A DNA stretch of 64,000 nt from Termitidicoccus mucosus (GTDB taxonomy: Bacteria > Verrucomicrobiota > Verrucomicrobiia > Opitutales > Opitutaceae): contig NZ_CP109796.1 in NCBI RefSeq assembly GCF_038725785.1, forward strand, positions 5,270,001 to 5,334,000. The letters run 5' to 3'. Positions 18,286 to 27,334 of the stretch are shown here, one piece after another (within the stretch, counting starts at the first letter, position 1; each line of letters starts with the position of its first letter). The notes below the pieces were generated by a model. It worked only from the letters and a program-made list of their open reading frames with translations, ran no database searches and was not told the origin of the DNA. The position numbers were made by a program, and so were the translations under genes.

Positions 18286-19448
18286 CCGCCCGGCGTCCCA
18301 CGCGCGTCAGCGCGCCCTTTTTGCCCTTCACCCGGCCCTCGATCGACGAGGAGACCATCGCGGGCGTGGCCGAGGTGCTGCGCTCGGGCTGGATAACATC
18401 GGGGCCGCAGGTGCGGGCGTTTGAGGCGGCGCTGTCGGCGATGTTTGGCGGACGCCCCGTGCTCGCCTTCAATTCCGGCACCTGCACGATGGAGGTCGCG
18501 CTGCGCATCGCCGGCATCGGCCCGGGCGACGAGGTCATCACCACGCCGCTCTCGTGGGTGGCGACCAGCAATGTCATCCTCGCGGTCGGCGCGCGCCCCG
18601 TGTTTGTCGACATCGATCCCGTCACCCGCAACATCGACCTTGCGCTCGCCGGGCAGGCGGTGACGCCGCGCACCCGCGCCATCATCCCGGTGGACCTCGC
18701 GGGGCTGCCGGTGGACCGCGACCGGCTTTATCAAATCGCCGCGCGCCACCGCCTGCGCGTGATCGAGGACGCGGCCCAGTCCATCGGCGCCAACTGGCGG
18801 GGCCGGCCCGTCGGAAGCACGGGGGATTTTGTCTCGTTCAGTTTTCATCCCAACAAAAACATCACCACCATCGAGGGCGGCGCACTGGTGCTGAACGACG
18901 AGCGCGAGGCGGACCTCGCCGCGCAATACCGCCTGCAAGGCGTCGTGCGCTCCGGCCCCGACGCGATGGACGTGGCCGTGGCGGGCGGCAAATACAACCT
19001 CACCGACGTGGCCGCGCGCGTCGGCCTCGGGCAGCTCCCGCGCCTGGGCGAGGTCACGCGTCGCCGCCGCGAACTCGCGCGCCGCTACCTCGATTTGCTC
19101 GGCGCGCCCGGGCTGGGCGACCTGGGGCTCGGGTTGCCGCCGGCGGATTTCGAGCAGGGCAACTGGCACATGTTCCAAGTGCTGCTTCCGGAAAAACTCG
19201 CCGTGCCGCGCGCCGCCGTCATGCAACAGATGCACGAGGCGGGCATCGGCACCGGCGCGCACTACCCGGTCATCCACCTCTTCACCCTCTATCGCGGCCT
19301 CGGCTGGAAGCCCGGCGATTTTCCGCACGCCGAGCGCGCCGGACGCGACCTGCTCACGCTGCCGCTTTTCCCGGACATGACCCGCGGGGATGTCGCCCGG
19401 GTCGTCCGCGAACTCGCCCGCGTGATCCGCGCCAATTTGAAACCATGA
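18282..19448 (+). CDS. arnB: UDP-Ara4N aminotransferase ArnB
   Basis: A PLP-dependent DegT/DnrJ/EryC1/StrS-family aminotransferase of 388 aa that converts UDP-Ara4O to UDP-Ara4N with glutamate. It begins near 'FLPFTRPSIDEETIAGVAEV'. The family features are 'LAFNSGTCTMEVAL' (phosphate binding), 'VIEDAAQSIGANW' (pyridine-ring Asp) and the PLP-lysine segment 'SFHPNKNITTIEGG'. The ATG at 18282 overlaps the arnT stop by 4 bp, and the stop overlaps arnC likewise. The order and couplings place it firmly in an arn operon. Confidence 0.92.
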   Translation: MTARRPTRVSAPFLPFTRPSIDEETIAGVAEVLRSGWITSGPQVRAFEAALSAMFGGRPVLAFNSGTCTMEVALRIAGIGPGDEVITTPLSWVATSNVILAVGARPVFVDIDPVTRNIDLALAGQAVTPRTRAIIPVDLAGLPVDRDRLYQIAARHRLRVIEDAAQSIGANWRGRPVGSTGDFVSFSFHPNKNITTIEGGALVLNDEREADLAAQYRLQGVVRSGPDAMDVAVAGGKYNLTDVAARVGLGQLPRLGEVTRRRRELARRYLDLLGAPGLGDLGLGLPPADFEQGNWHMFQVLLPEKLAVPRAAVMQQMHEAGIGTGAHYPVIHLFTLYRGLGWKPGDFPHAERAGRDLLTLPLFPDMTRGDVARVVRELARVIRANLKP

Positions 19449-20476
19449 GCACGTGCGCCACTCATTTTGAAACACCGCCGTCGTCGTCGCCATCACCCGC
19501 GCCGTCCCGTCCCGTCTGCGCGGTCTCGGTGGTCGTCCCCGTCTTCAACGAGGAAGAAAGCCTGCCGCTTCTGTTCCGGCGACTCTACTCTGTGCTCGAC
19601 GGACTCGGGCGCGATTACGAAGTCATCTTCACCAACGACGGCAGCTCCGACGGCTCCTCCGCTCTGCTCGCCGCGCAGTATCGCGCGCGCCCCGACGTGA
19701 CGCGTGTCATCGAGTTCAACGCCAACTACGGCCAGCACATGGCCGTGATGGCGGCTTTCGAGAGCGCGCGCGGGGATGTCGTGGTCACACTCGACGCCGA
19801 CCTGCAAAACCCGCCCGAGGAAATCCCGAAACTGCTCGCGCAGACCGACGCCGGCCACGACTGCGTCGGCGGCATCCGCGCACGGCGACGGGACAGCCTG
19901 TTCCGGCGCGAGGCGTCACGGCTGGTCAACTTCGCGCGCGCCCGGATGACCAACATCAGGATGACCGACCAAGGCTGCATGCTGCGCGCCTACTCGCGCG
20001 CCGTGGTCGGGGCCGTCATACGTAGTGGAGCGTCGAATACATTCATCCCGGCTCTGGCCTGTTCGCTCGCCCGCAGCCCCGTCGAGATCGCGGTCGCCCA
20101 CGAGGAGCGCCGCAACGGGCGCTCCAACTACTCGCTCGCGCGCCTCATCCGGCTGAATTTCGACCTCGTCACCGCCTTCACCACGGCGCCGCTCCAGCTC
20201 TTCACGCTCTTTGCCATGGCGTGCTCCGCCGGCAGCCTGCTGCTCGTGCTCGTCCTCGCGTTTCGCCGCATCTTTCTCGGCGCCGAGGCCGAGGGACTGT
20301 TCACCCTCTTCGGCATCCTCTTCTTCCTCGTCAGCGTGTGCATGACCGGCATCGGGCTCATCGGCGAATACGTCGGGCGCACGTATCAGGTGGTCCGCGG
20401 ACGCGCCCGCTACCACATCAGCCGCGTGCTCGGCTTTCCGCCGGAGCAGGCGCCGGCGCGGGAGGAAAAACCATGA
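19445..20476 (+). CDS. arnC: Undecaprenyl-phosphate Ara4FN transferase ArnC
   Basis: A GT2-family glycosyltransferase of 343 aa. After a Ser/Pro-rich leader the catalytic domain starts at 'VSVVVPVFNEEESLPLLFRR', with 'TNDGSSDGS' and the metal-binding 'VTLDADLQNPPEEIPKL'. Two C-terminal membrane helices follow ('LFAMACSAGSLLLVLVLAF' and 'ILFFLVSVCMTGIGLIGEYV'). It attaches formylated aminoarabinose to undecaprenyl phosphate at the inner membrane. DPMS/GtrB-like enzymes share this fold; the arn context makes ArnC the best call. The start overlaps arnB by 4 bp. Confidence 0.9.
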   Translation: MSTCATHFETPPSSSPSPAPSRPVCAVSVVVPVFNEEESLPLLFRRLYSVLDGLGRDYEVIFTNDGSSDGSSALLAAQYRARPDVTRVIEFNANYGQHMAVMAAFESARGDVVVTLDADLQNPPEEIPKLLAQTDAGHDCVGGIRARRRDSLFRREASRLVNFARARMTNIRMTDQGCMLRAYSRAVVGAVIRSGASNTFIPALACSLARSPVEIAVAHEERRNGRSNYSLARLIRLNFDLVTAFTTAPLQLFTLFAMACSAGSLLLVLVLAFRRIFLGAEAEGLFTLFGILFFLVSVCMTGIGLIGEYVGRTYQVVRGRARYHISRVLGFPPEQAPAREEKP

Positions 20477-21405
20477 ACGGGCCACGCATCGTTTTTTTTG
20501 GATACAGCGAGGCGGGCAGCGAATGCCTCGACCTGCTCCTCGCGCGCGGCGACCACGTGGCCGCCCTTTTCACGCACGAGGACGCCGCCGGCGAGAACAT
20601 CTGGTTCCGCACGCCCGCCGCTTCCGCGCGCGCGCGCGGGATTCCGGTGTTTGCTCCCGGGTCGGTCAACACCCCCGAGTGGCGCGACCGCATCGCCTCG
20701 CTCGGGCCCGATCTCATCCTCTCCGTCTATTACCGCCACATCATCGGCACCCGCATCCTCGCGATGCCGCGTCTCGGCGCCTTCAACATCCACGGCTCCC
20801 TGCTCCCGCGCTATCGCGGGCGCGCCCCGGTCAACTGGGCCGTGCTCCACGGCGAGCCCCGCATCGGCATGACGCTCCACCGCATGACCGCCCGCGCCGA
20901 CGCCGGGGCCATCGTGGATCAGGAGGGTGTGGACATCGGCCCCCGCGACACCGCCGCCGAGGCATTCCGCAAGGTGCTCCCCTGCGCCACCCGCGTGCTC
21001 GCCCGGCAGATCGACGCGCTTCTCGCCGGACGCGCCCCTGAGACGCCGCAGGACGAGACGCTCGCCACCACCTTCGGCGCGCGGCGGCCGGAGGATGGGC
21101 GCATCGACTGGCGCCGGACCACCGCGCAGATTTTCAACCTCGTCCGCGCCGTCGCGGACCCCTTTCCCGGCGCGTTTACCGAGCCCGCTCCCGGCTCGCG
21201 CCTCATGGTCTGGTGGGCCGAGCCCGCCGCCGCGCCGCGCGCCCCCGGGGTCGTCCCCGGCACAATCCTTTCCGCCGCCCCGCTCGTCGTGGCGACCGGC
21301 GATGGCGCGCTTGAAATCACCCGCCCCGGCTGGGCCGGCGCCGCCGTCCCGCTCCGCTCCGGCGCGCTCCTGCCATTCGCGGCGCCATCCCCTTCATCTG
21401 TGTAG
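20473..21405 (+). CDS. arnA: UDP-Ara4N formyltransferase (ArnA N-terminal half, separate gene)
   Basis: A 310-aa protein matching only the formyltransferase domain of the bifunctional E. coli ArnA (660 aa). It begins 'RIVFFGYSEAGSECLDLLLA' and shows the catalytic segment 'FNIHGSLLPRYRGRAPVNWA' (Asn, His) and the later 'MTARADAGAIVDQE' (Asp), the known N10-formyl-THF formyltransferase triad. The methionyl-tRNA formyltransferase family is the alternative, but the HGSLLPRYRG context and operon favour ArnA. The ATG overlaps the arnC stop by 4 bp. Confidence 0.88.
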   Translation: MNGPRIVFFGYSEAGSECLDLLLARGDHVAALFTHEDAAGENIWFRTPAASARARGIPVFAPGSVNTPEWRDRIASLGPDLILSVYYRHIIGTRILAMPRLGAFNIHGSLLPRYRGRAPVNWAVLHGEPRIGMTLHRMTARADAGAIVDQEGVDIGPRDTAAEAFRKVLPCATRVLARQIDALLAGRAPETPQDETLATTFGARRPEDGRIDWRRTTAQIFNLVRAVADPFPGAFTEPAPGSRLMVWWAEPAAAPRAPGVVPGTILSAAPLVVATGDGALEITRPGWAGAAVPLRSGALLPFAAPSPSSV

Positions 21406-21434
21406 TTAAAAAACAAATACAAAATAATCCCATC

Positions 21435-22475
21435 ATGACGAAAAAAATACTCATACTCGGCGTCAACGGCTTCATCGGCAGCAGCCTGGTCAGGGCGATT
21501 CTCGACCGGACGGACTGGGAGGTCTATGGCATGGACATAGGCAGCCACAAGCTGGACGCCTCGCTGGGCGACCCCCGCTTCAAGTTTGTCGAGGGCGACA
21601 TCACCATCAACCGCGAGTGGATCGAGTATCATGTGCGCAAGTGCGACGTCGTCATCCCGCTGGTCGCCATCGCCAACCCCGCCCAATACGTCAAGTTCCC
21701 GCTCAGGGTCTTCGAACTCGATTTCGAGGCCAACCTCGACATCGTGCGCAAGTGCGTCCGCCACGGGCGGCGCGTCATCTTTCCCTCCACCTCGGAGGTT
21801 TACGGCATGTCGCCCGACGCCGAGCTCGACGAGATGACGACCAACCTCGTTTACGGCCCCATCGACAAGCAGCGCTGGATTTACGCCGCGTCCAAGCAAC
21901 TCCTCGACCGGGTCATCTACGCCTACGGCATTCACGAGAACCTCGACTACACCCTCTTCCGCCCCTTCAACTGGATCGGCCCCATGCTCGACGACATCAT
22001 GGAACCCAAGGAGGGCAGCTCGCGCCTCTTCACCCAATTCATCAGCAACGTCATTTTCAAAAAGCCCATCCAACTCGTGGACGGCGGCAAGCAGGGCCGG
22101 TCGTTCACCTTCATCGACGACGGCGTGGACGCGCTCCTGCGCATCATCGAGAACAAAAATGGCGCCGCCTCGCGCCGCATCTTCAACCTCGGCAATCCCG
22201 CCAACAACGTCACCGTGGCGGAACTCGCCCGCGTCATCATCGAGGTTTTTAAGGAATATCCCGCCTACCGCGAGCAGGCCGCGCAGACCCGGATCGTCTC
22301 CGTCTCCTCCGGCGAGTATTTCGGGAAATACTATCAGGACATCCAGACCCGCGTGCCCTCGATCGCCGCCGCGCGAGAGGCCCTCGGCTGGACCCCGCAG
22401 ACCAGCCTGCGCGATGCCATCCGCCACACGCTCGATTATCATCTCGCGCACGCGGGGCACGAACTCGCCGTCTGA
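21435..22475 (+). CDS. UDP-glucuronate decarboxylase (ArnA C-terminal half, separate gene)
   Basis: A 346-aa short-chain dehydrogenase/epimerase-fold protein corresponding to the ArnA dehydrogenase domain, which oxidises and decarboxylates UDP-glucuronate to UDP-Ara4O. The Rossmann start is 'KILILGVNGFIGSSLVRAIL'. Catalytic features are 'VIFPSTSEVYGMSPDA' (Ser-Glu pair specific to ArnA), 'RWIYAASKQLLDRVIYAYG' (YxxxK) and 'DIQTRVPSIAAA', matching the decarboxylation-Arg segment. It lies 29 bp after the formyltransferase gene, so the bifunctional enzyme is split here. Confidence 0.9.
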   Translation: MTKKILILGVNGFIGSSLVRAILDRTDWEVYGMDIGSHKLDASLGDPRFKFVEGDITINREWIEYHVRKCDVVIPLVAIANPAQYVKFPLRVFELDFEANLDIVRKCVRHGRRVIFPSTSEVYGMSPDAELDEMTTNLVYGPIDKQRWIYAASKQLLDRVIYAYGIHENLDYTLFRPFNWIGPMLDDIMEPKEGSSRLFTQFISNVIFKKPIQLVDGGKQGRSFTFIDDGVDALLRIIENKNGAASRRIFNLGNPANNVTVAELARVIIEVFKEYPAYREQAAQTRIVSVSSGEYFGKYYQDIQTRVPSIAAAREALGWTPQTSLRDAIRHTLDYHLAHAGHELAV

Positions 22476-22503
22476 CGCCGTTTATGAACCCAAACCAGAC
22501 TCT

Positions 22504-22590
22504 TGGTGGAGGGCCGAGTTCCTGCGAGGCCGTTGCCGAAAAACACCACGGTCAATTGCGACGGCCTCGCGGGAGCTCGGCCCTCCACAA
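22504..22590. repeat. Inverted-repeat element between the ArnA-dehydrogenase gene and arnD
   Basis: The left arm (22506-22533, starting GTGGAGGGCCGAGTTCCTGC) pairs with the right arm (22561-22588, ending GAGCTCGGCCCTCCAC) with two mismatches over 28 bp; the 27-bp centre has no clear structure. It fills most of the 146-bp gap inside an otherwise tightly coupled operon. Confidence 0.85.
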
Positions 22591-22621
22591 GACCGCATTC
22601 ATTCCACCCACACCCTGAGCC

Positions 22622-23530
22622 ATGATCACGCTCGCCCTCAAGGTCGATGTCGACACGGAGCGCGGCACGCGCCTCGGCGTGCCCGCGCTCGCCGCGCTGC
22701 TGCGCGAGTCCGACGTCCCGGCGTGCTTCCTCTTTTCGCTCGGCCCCGACAACACCGGCAGGGCCATCCGCCGCGTTTTTCGCCCCGGCTTTTTCAAAAA
22801 AGTCAGCCGCACCGGCGTCGTCGGCATGTATGGCGTCCGCACGCTCCTCAACGGCACGCTCCTGCCCGCGCCGCATATCGGCCAAAAGCACGCGGGCGTG
22901 ATGCGCGCCGTCCGCGACGCCGGCTTTGAAACCGGCATCCACTGCCACGACCATTTCCGCTGGCAGGACTTCGTCCGCGCCATGCCGCTCGAAAAAGTCC
23001 GGGCCGAGTTCGCCGCCGCGCTCGCCGAATACCAACGCGTCTTCGGCGCCCCCGCCCTCGCCGCCGGCGCCCCCGGCTGGCAGACCTGCGCCAACGCCCG
23101 GCTGGTTTACGACGAGGCCCGGCTCCTCTATTCCAGCGACACGCGGGGCGGCGCGCCGTTTTTCCCGCGCATCGACGGACGCGTGTTCGACACGCTCGAA
23201 ATCCCCAGCACGCTGCCGACCTTCGACGAACTCCTCGGCCGCCCTGGCTGGTCCGACGGCGAAATCGTCGCGCACATCATGCGCCTGCTGCGCGACGACG
23301 CGCTCAACGTCTTCACGCTCCACGCCGAAATCGAAGGCATGAAAAAACAGCCCCTCTTTCGCGCGCTGCTCGAGGCCTGCCGCGCGCGCGGCGTCCGGTT
23401 TGTCCGCCTCGACGGGCACGCCCGCGCGCTCCTCCGCGCCCGCGCCGACATCCCCGTGCGCGACATCGTCATGGCCCCCATCGACGGCCGCTCCGGCCTT
23501 GTCGCGACCCAGGCGGAGCGCGCCTCGTGA
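22622..23530 (+). CDS. arnD: Ara4FN-phosphoundecaprenol deformylase ArnD
   Basis: A 302-aa NodB/polysaccharide-deacetylase-fold protein. It starts MITLALKVDVDTERGTRLGV, matching the ArnD start 'RIDVDTFRGTREGVP', followed by 'FSLGPDNTGRAIRRVF' (ArnD 'FSVGPDNMGR') and 'GIHCHDHFRWQDF'. The Asp pair and His residues are the expected metal ligands. It removes the formyl group from lipid-linked Ara4FN before ArnT transfer. It is the last biosynthetic gene of the operon; no arnE/arnF flippase genes follow. Confidence 0.9.
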   Translation: MITLALKVDVDTERGTRLGVPALAALLRESDVPACFLFSLGPDNTGRAIRRVFRPGFFKKVSRTGVVGMYGVRTLLNGTLLPAPHIGQKHAGVMRAVRDAGFETGIHCHDHFRWQDFVRAMPLEKVRAEFAAALAEYQRVFGAPALAAGAPGWQTCANARLVYDEARLLYSSDTRGGAPFFPRIDGRVFDTLEIPSTLPTFDELLGRPGWSDGEIVAHIMRLLRDDALNVFTLHAEIEGMKKQPLFRALLEACRARGVRFVRLDGHARALLRARADIPVRDIVMAPIDGRSGLVATQAERAS

Positions 23531-23541
23531 AACCGGAAGCC

Positions 23542-23672
23542 CGTGGCGCCGGCATCCTTGCCTGCCGTCGAAACGGAAGGCGCGAAGCGCCGCTGACTTT
23601 TCCCTTCTTCCTGAAAAAATGCCGCGCTTCGCGCGACAAGTTGGGGACGGCAGGCAGCAAGCTTGCGCTACG
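23542..23672. repeat. Palindromic repeat family P1, copy B
   Basis: Terminal inverted repeats: GGCATCCTTGCCTGCCGTCG (left) and GACGGCAGGCAGCAAGCTTG then CGCTACG (right). Internal stems: AGGCGCGAAGCGCCGCTGA and the second family hairpin ATGCCGCGCTTCGCGCGA. It starts 12 bp after the arnD stop. The 147 bp from here to the regulator gene hold no gene I can see. Confidence 0.85.
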
Positions 23673-23819
23673 CACGGCGCGGGCGCGTGTTTTTTCGCTG
23701 ATTTCGCTCCCTGCCGCACCCCGGTCCGCCGCGCGTCCGCAAACCGGATTGCCCTCTCCCCTGAAATCCATCACTGTTTTCCCCATTTCCCGCCCCGCCA
23801 TCCAAGCCAAATCCATCCC

Positions 23820-24494
23820 ATGAAAATCCTGATTGTGGAAGACGAGCGCAAGGTCGGGCGATTCGTCGAGCGCGCGCTGGCCGAGCAAAACCATACTCCG
23901 CGCCTCGTCGCCACGTGCGCCGCCGCGCGCGACGCGCTCGCCGAGTCCCCCTACGACGCCATCGTGCTCGACCTCGGCCTGCCCGACGGTGACGGGCTCG
24001 ACCTGCTCCGCGAATGGCGCGCCGCCGGCTTCGGCGAGCCCGTGCTCATCCTCAGCGCGCGCGACGCCGTCTCCGACCGCATCCACGGCCTCAACCTCGG
24101 CGCGGACGATTACCTCCCGAAGCCCTTCAGCATCGAGGAGCTTGTCGCCCGCGTCCGCTCGCTGCTTCGCCGCCACTCCGGGGCGTCCGCGCGCGCCACG
24201 GTGCTTGAGCATGGCGGCATCCGTCTCGACCTGCTGGCCCGCGCGGCCACCTTTCACGGGCGTCCCGTGGAATTCACCAGCCGCGAGTTCGCCCTGCTGG
24301 AGTTGTTCCTGCAAAACCCCGGTCGCGTCCTTACCCGCACGCTCATTGCCGAAAAAATCTGGGAGGCTTCCTACGACATGGAGACCAACCTCATCGACGT
24401 ATACATCCGCCGCCTCCGCCGGAAGTTCGAGGCCGGCGACAGCGCGCCGCCGCTCATCAAGACCATCCGCGGCACCGGCTACCAGATGGTGTAG
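23820..24494 (+). CDS. OmpR/PhoB-family response regulator (PmrA-like)
   Basis: A 224-aa two-domain response regulator. The receiver domain has the acidic pair in 'ILIVEDERKVG', phospho-acceptor Asp51 (AIVLDLGLPDGDG), the switch 'LILSAR' and Lys101 (YLPKPF). The C-terminal winged helix has 'EFTSREFALLELFLQNPGRV' and 'ETNLIDVYIRRLRRKFE'. The gene lies at the end of the arn operon, 8 bp before its kinase, so it probably controls lipid A modification as PmrA does. The TTCAT repeats at 16214-16240 are a candidate target. Confidence 0.92.
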   Translation: MKILIVEDERKVGRFVERALAEQNHTPRLVATCAAARDALAESPYDAIVLDLGLPDGDGLDLLREWRAAGFGEPVLILSARDAVSDRIHGLNLGADDYLPKPFSIEELVARVRSLLRRHSGASARATVLEHGGIRLDLLARAATFHGRPVEFTSREFALLELFLQNPGRVLTRTLIAEKIWEASYDMETNLIDVYIRRLRRKFEAGDSAPPLIKTIRGTGYQMV

Positions 24495-24502
24495 CGCAGC
24501 CC

Positions 24503-25924
24503 ATGAAAAACTCCTTCGCCCTTCGCCTCACCTTGCGCGTCGCCGCGCTTGTCACGCTTACCGCCCTCATCGTGCTCGCGCTCGGCGGCTGGATGTTGCG
24601 GTTCCAGGGCATCCGCTCCATCGATATCATGCAGGACATCGAGGGCGAGGAGCTTGCCGGTCTGCTCGGCGGTTCGGCCGCGCCTCCCTCCGCCCAAATC
24701 AAATACCGCATCGAGCATCACGCCGACAGCGACATCGCCCTTTACTTTGTCCAGGTCGTCAACATCCGCGGCGACATCCTCTACCGCTCCGCCAACCTCG
24801 GCGAAACCCGCATTCCCGCCGAAAGCGACGCGTCCCGCCATCGCGCCATCGCCAGGCAGCGCGACGGCGGCCTCATCCATCATCCCACCCTCTCGGCCAA
24901 GCCGGACATCTACCGCTGGACCATCGACCTCGACCGCATCGGCTCCATTCGCGTTTCCGAGTTCGACGCCGGCGACTTGCGCATCCAAATCGGCACCTCC
25001 CTCGCCGGCATTCACCGCATCGTGCGCAACTACGCCTACGTCGCCACCGCGCTCGTCTCCATCACGGCGCTGCTCAGCCTCGGCGTCGGTTATGTCTTCT
25101 GCCGCATGACGCTCGCGCCCATCCGAGCCATCGAAAGCACCGCGCGCCGCATCCGCGCCGACAACCTCAGCGAACGCATCCCCGTGCCGCCCGGCCGCGA
25201 CGAACTTGCGTTGCTCGCCGTCCTTCTCAACCGCACCTTCGACCATCTCGAAACCGCCTTTGCCCAGGTGCGCCGTTTCACCGCCGACGCCTCGCACGAA
25301 CTGAAGACCCCGCTCTCCCTGGTCCGCCTCTCCGCGGAGAAGCTCCGCCCGCGGCTCGCCGGCGATCCCGAGGCCGACGCCATGCTTGCCGACCTCCTCG
25401 ACGAGACCGACCGCATGCACCGCATCATCGAGTCGCTGCTGTTCATTGCGAAGGTCGAGGGCGGGGCGCTCGTGCTCGAACGCAAGCCGCACGAAATGGA
25501 GGCGTTCATCGCTGACTTTTTTGAGGACGCCCGCGCGCTCGCCGAGGATCGCGGGCTCCGCATCCGCGTCGGAGAAAACACGCCCGGCCGCGTCCTTATC
25601 GATCCCCACAGCCTGCGCCAGCTCCTGCTCAACCTCGTCAGCAATGCCATCGCCGCCTCGCCGCCCGGGGGGCTCATCACGCTGGACTCCAGGCGCACCG
25701 CGACCGGCTGGCGGCTTGCCGTGACCGACGAAGGGCCGGGCCTGCCGCCCGAAATGCTGGAGCGGATTTTCGAGCGCTTCATGCGCTACGCGCCCGCCGC
25801 CGGAAACCCCGGACAAGGATTGGGCCTGTCCATTTGCCGGAGCATCGCCGAACTGCACGGCGGCAAAATCCGCGCCGAGAACCGTCCCGACTGCTCCGGC
25901 CTGCGCGTGGTCATGGAATGGTGA
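24503..25924 (+). CDS. Sensor histidine kinase (PmrB-like)
   Basis: A 473-aa inner-membrane kinase. Membrane helix 1 is near residues 8-32, a periplasmic domain of about 140 residues follows, helix 2 is near 170-195, then a HAMP linker ('CRMTLAPIRAIESTARRIRA'). The phospho-acceptor is His265 in 'DASHELKTPLSLVRLSAEKL'. The ATP-binding domain shows 'LVSNAIAAS', 'VTDEGPGLPPEM' and 'GQGLGLSICRSI'. It should phosphorylate the upstream response regulator. The signal is unknown; by analogy with PmrB it could be metal, pH or cationic peptides. Confidence 0.92.
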   Translation: MKNSFALRLTLRVAALVTLTALIVLALGGWMLRFQGIRSIDIMQDIEGEELAGLLGGSAAPPSAQIKYRIEHHADSDIALYFVQVVNIRGDILYRSANLGETRIPAESDASRHRAIARQRDGGLIHHPTLSAKPDIYRWTIDLDRIGSIRVSEFDAGDLRIQIGTSLAGIHRIVRNYAYVATALVSITALLSLGVGYVFCRMTLAPIRAIESTARRIRADNLSERIPVPPGRDELALLAVLLNRTFDHLETAFAQVRRFTADASHELKTPLSLVRLSAEKLRPRLAGDPEADAMLADLLDETDRMHRIIESLLFIAKVEGGALVLERKPHEMEAFIADFFEDARALAEDRGLRIRVGENTPGRVLIDPHSLRQLLLNLVSNAIAASPPGGLITLDSRRTATGWRLAVTDEGPGLPPEMLERIFERFMRYAPAAGNPGQGLGLSICRSIAELHGGKIRAENRPDCSGLRVVMEW

Positions 25925-26015
25925 GCGCGGGTGCGGTGGGAATCGTTTTTCTGGGAAACGGCGACGGCAGGAAGTGATATCAGCGAGACGGCGTGAAGAG
26001 GGCGAACTCGTGCCC

Positions 26016-26153
26016 GTCCGTAGCGCAGGCATCTTGCCTGCCGCCGATACTTGATCGCGCGAAGCGCGGCATTTGTCGGTTTTGGGATGAAAAGAGTCAG
26101 CGGCGCTTCGCGCCTTCTTTTCGACGGCAGGCAAGGATGCCTGCGCTACGGGC
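26016..26153. repeat. Palindromic repeat family P1, copy C (opposite orientation)
   Basis: The most complete copy: left end CCGTAGCGCAGGCATCTTGC, right end complementary to CCCGTAGCGCAGGCATCCTT. The internal stems are in reverse order compared with copies A and B (GCGCGAAGCGCGGCAT first, then TCAGCGGCGCTTCGCGCC). It occupies the middle of the 349-bp gap between the kinase gene and the DUF1080 gene; the rest of the gap shows no gene. Confidence 0.88.
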
Positions 26154-26273
26154 GGCTGCCTTTCCTTGATCGCAGCCGCCATTTCGCAGTCATCACTTCC
26201 TTTTGCATCCCGGACACCCTCGCACGAGATTCGCCTTTGAAATTTTGGCCGGGACAGGCAAGTTCGCCTTGCC

Positions 26274-27284
26274 ATGAAACTCATCCCCTTCCTCAAAACC
26301 GCCGGCTTGGGCGCGCTTCTCGCCGCCGGCATTCTGAACTGCGTCGCGGCGGGTGCCTGCTGCGACAGCGCCGCGTTCGCCGGCTCCCGCTGGGCGCTCA
26401 CCATTCCCGGTGGCGGCATCGGCTGGCTCGGCCTCACGCAAAAACCGGACGGCAAGCTCGACGCGCTTCTGCTCTGGAGCGGCGGACACCCGCGCCCCGC
26501 GCCCGTCGCGCTCAAGGACGGCGCGCTCGTCGTCACCCGCGAGTTCAAGCGGGGCGACAAGACATTTTCCGACGTGATCACCGCGAAGATCGAGGGCAAG
26601 GACATGCTCGCCCTCACCGTCCGCCACCTTGACGACACCGGCGCCGAAATCCGCAAAACGGAGACGTTTTCCGGCAGGCGCATCCCCGATCTCCCGCCGC
26701 GCCCCGACCTCGCGAAAGTGAAATTCGGCGCGCCCGTCCGGCTCATCGGCGACACGCTCGACAACTGGGTCGTCATGAACCCGAAGGCTTACAACGGCTG
26801 GACGCTGAAAGACGGCGTGCTGTCGAACAACGTCGTCCAGCCCGACGGCACAAAAAAGCACGGCACCAACCTCCGCACGAGGGCGGCGGATTTTGAGGAC
26901 TTCCGCATCAGTTTCGAGGTCAACATGCCGCCGAAGAGCAACAGCGGCGTGTATCTGCGCGGCATCTACGAAGTCCAGATGGCCGACACCCACGACCAGC
27001 CGCCCGGCTACCTCAACATGGGCGCGCTCTACGGCCGCATCGCGCCGGGCGCCGCCGTGGAAAAAGCCCCAGGCGAGTGGCAGACCGTCGAGACCACGCT
27101 GGTCGACCGCCACATCACGGTGGTGTTGAACGGCACGACCATCATCGACAACCAGCCCGTGCTCGGCTGCACCGGCGGCGCGCTGACATCCGACGAGTTT
27201 GTCCCCGGCCCGATTTACCTGCAAGGCGACCACAGCGACGCGCACTACCGCAACATGATCGTCCGGCCCGTGGTGAAAGAGTGA
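26274..27284 (+). CDS. Secreted DUF1080 (3-keto-disaccharide hydrolase-like) protein
   Basis: A 336-aa protein. An N-terminal signal-like segment covers roughly residues 1-25 (LKTAGLGALLAAGILNCVAA), so it is probably periplasmic. From about residue 155 the DUF1080 / LamG-like jelly-roll fold is recognisable: 'DTLDNWVV…NGWTLKDGVL', 'FRISFEVNMPPKSNSGVYLR', 'GEWQTVETTLVDRHITVVLN', 'GPIYLQGDH'. This family is greatly expanded in Planctomycetes and Verrucomicrobia and includes 3-keto-glycoside hydrolases; the substrate here is unknown. It has no obvious operon partner. Confidence 0.85.
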   Translation: MKLIPFLKTAGLGALLAAGILNCVAAGACCDSAAFAGSRWALTIPGGGIGWLGLTQKPDGKLDALLLWSGGHPRPAPVALKDGALVVTREFKRGDKTFSDVITAKIEGKDMLALTVRHLDDTGAEIRKTETFSGRRIPDLPPRPDLAKVKFGAPVRLIGDTLDNWVVMNPKAYNGWTLKDGVLSNNVVQPDGTKKHGTNLRTRAADFEDFRISFEVNMPPKSNSGVYLRGIYEVQMADTHDQPPGYLNMGALYGRIAPGAAVEKAPGEWQTVETTLVDRHITVVLNGTTIIDNQPVLGCTGGALTSDEFVPGPIYLQGDHSDAHYRNMIVRPVVKE

Positions 27285-27334
27285 GCGCCCCCTTGGGTGC
27301 GGCTCAAAGGCGGTGTCCTCGTCTCTGGCTTGGG

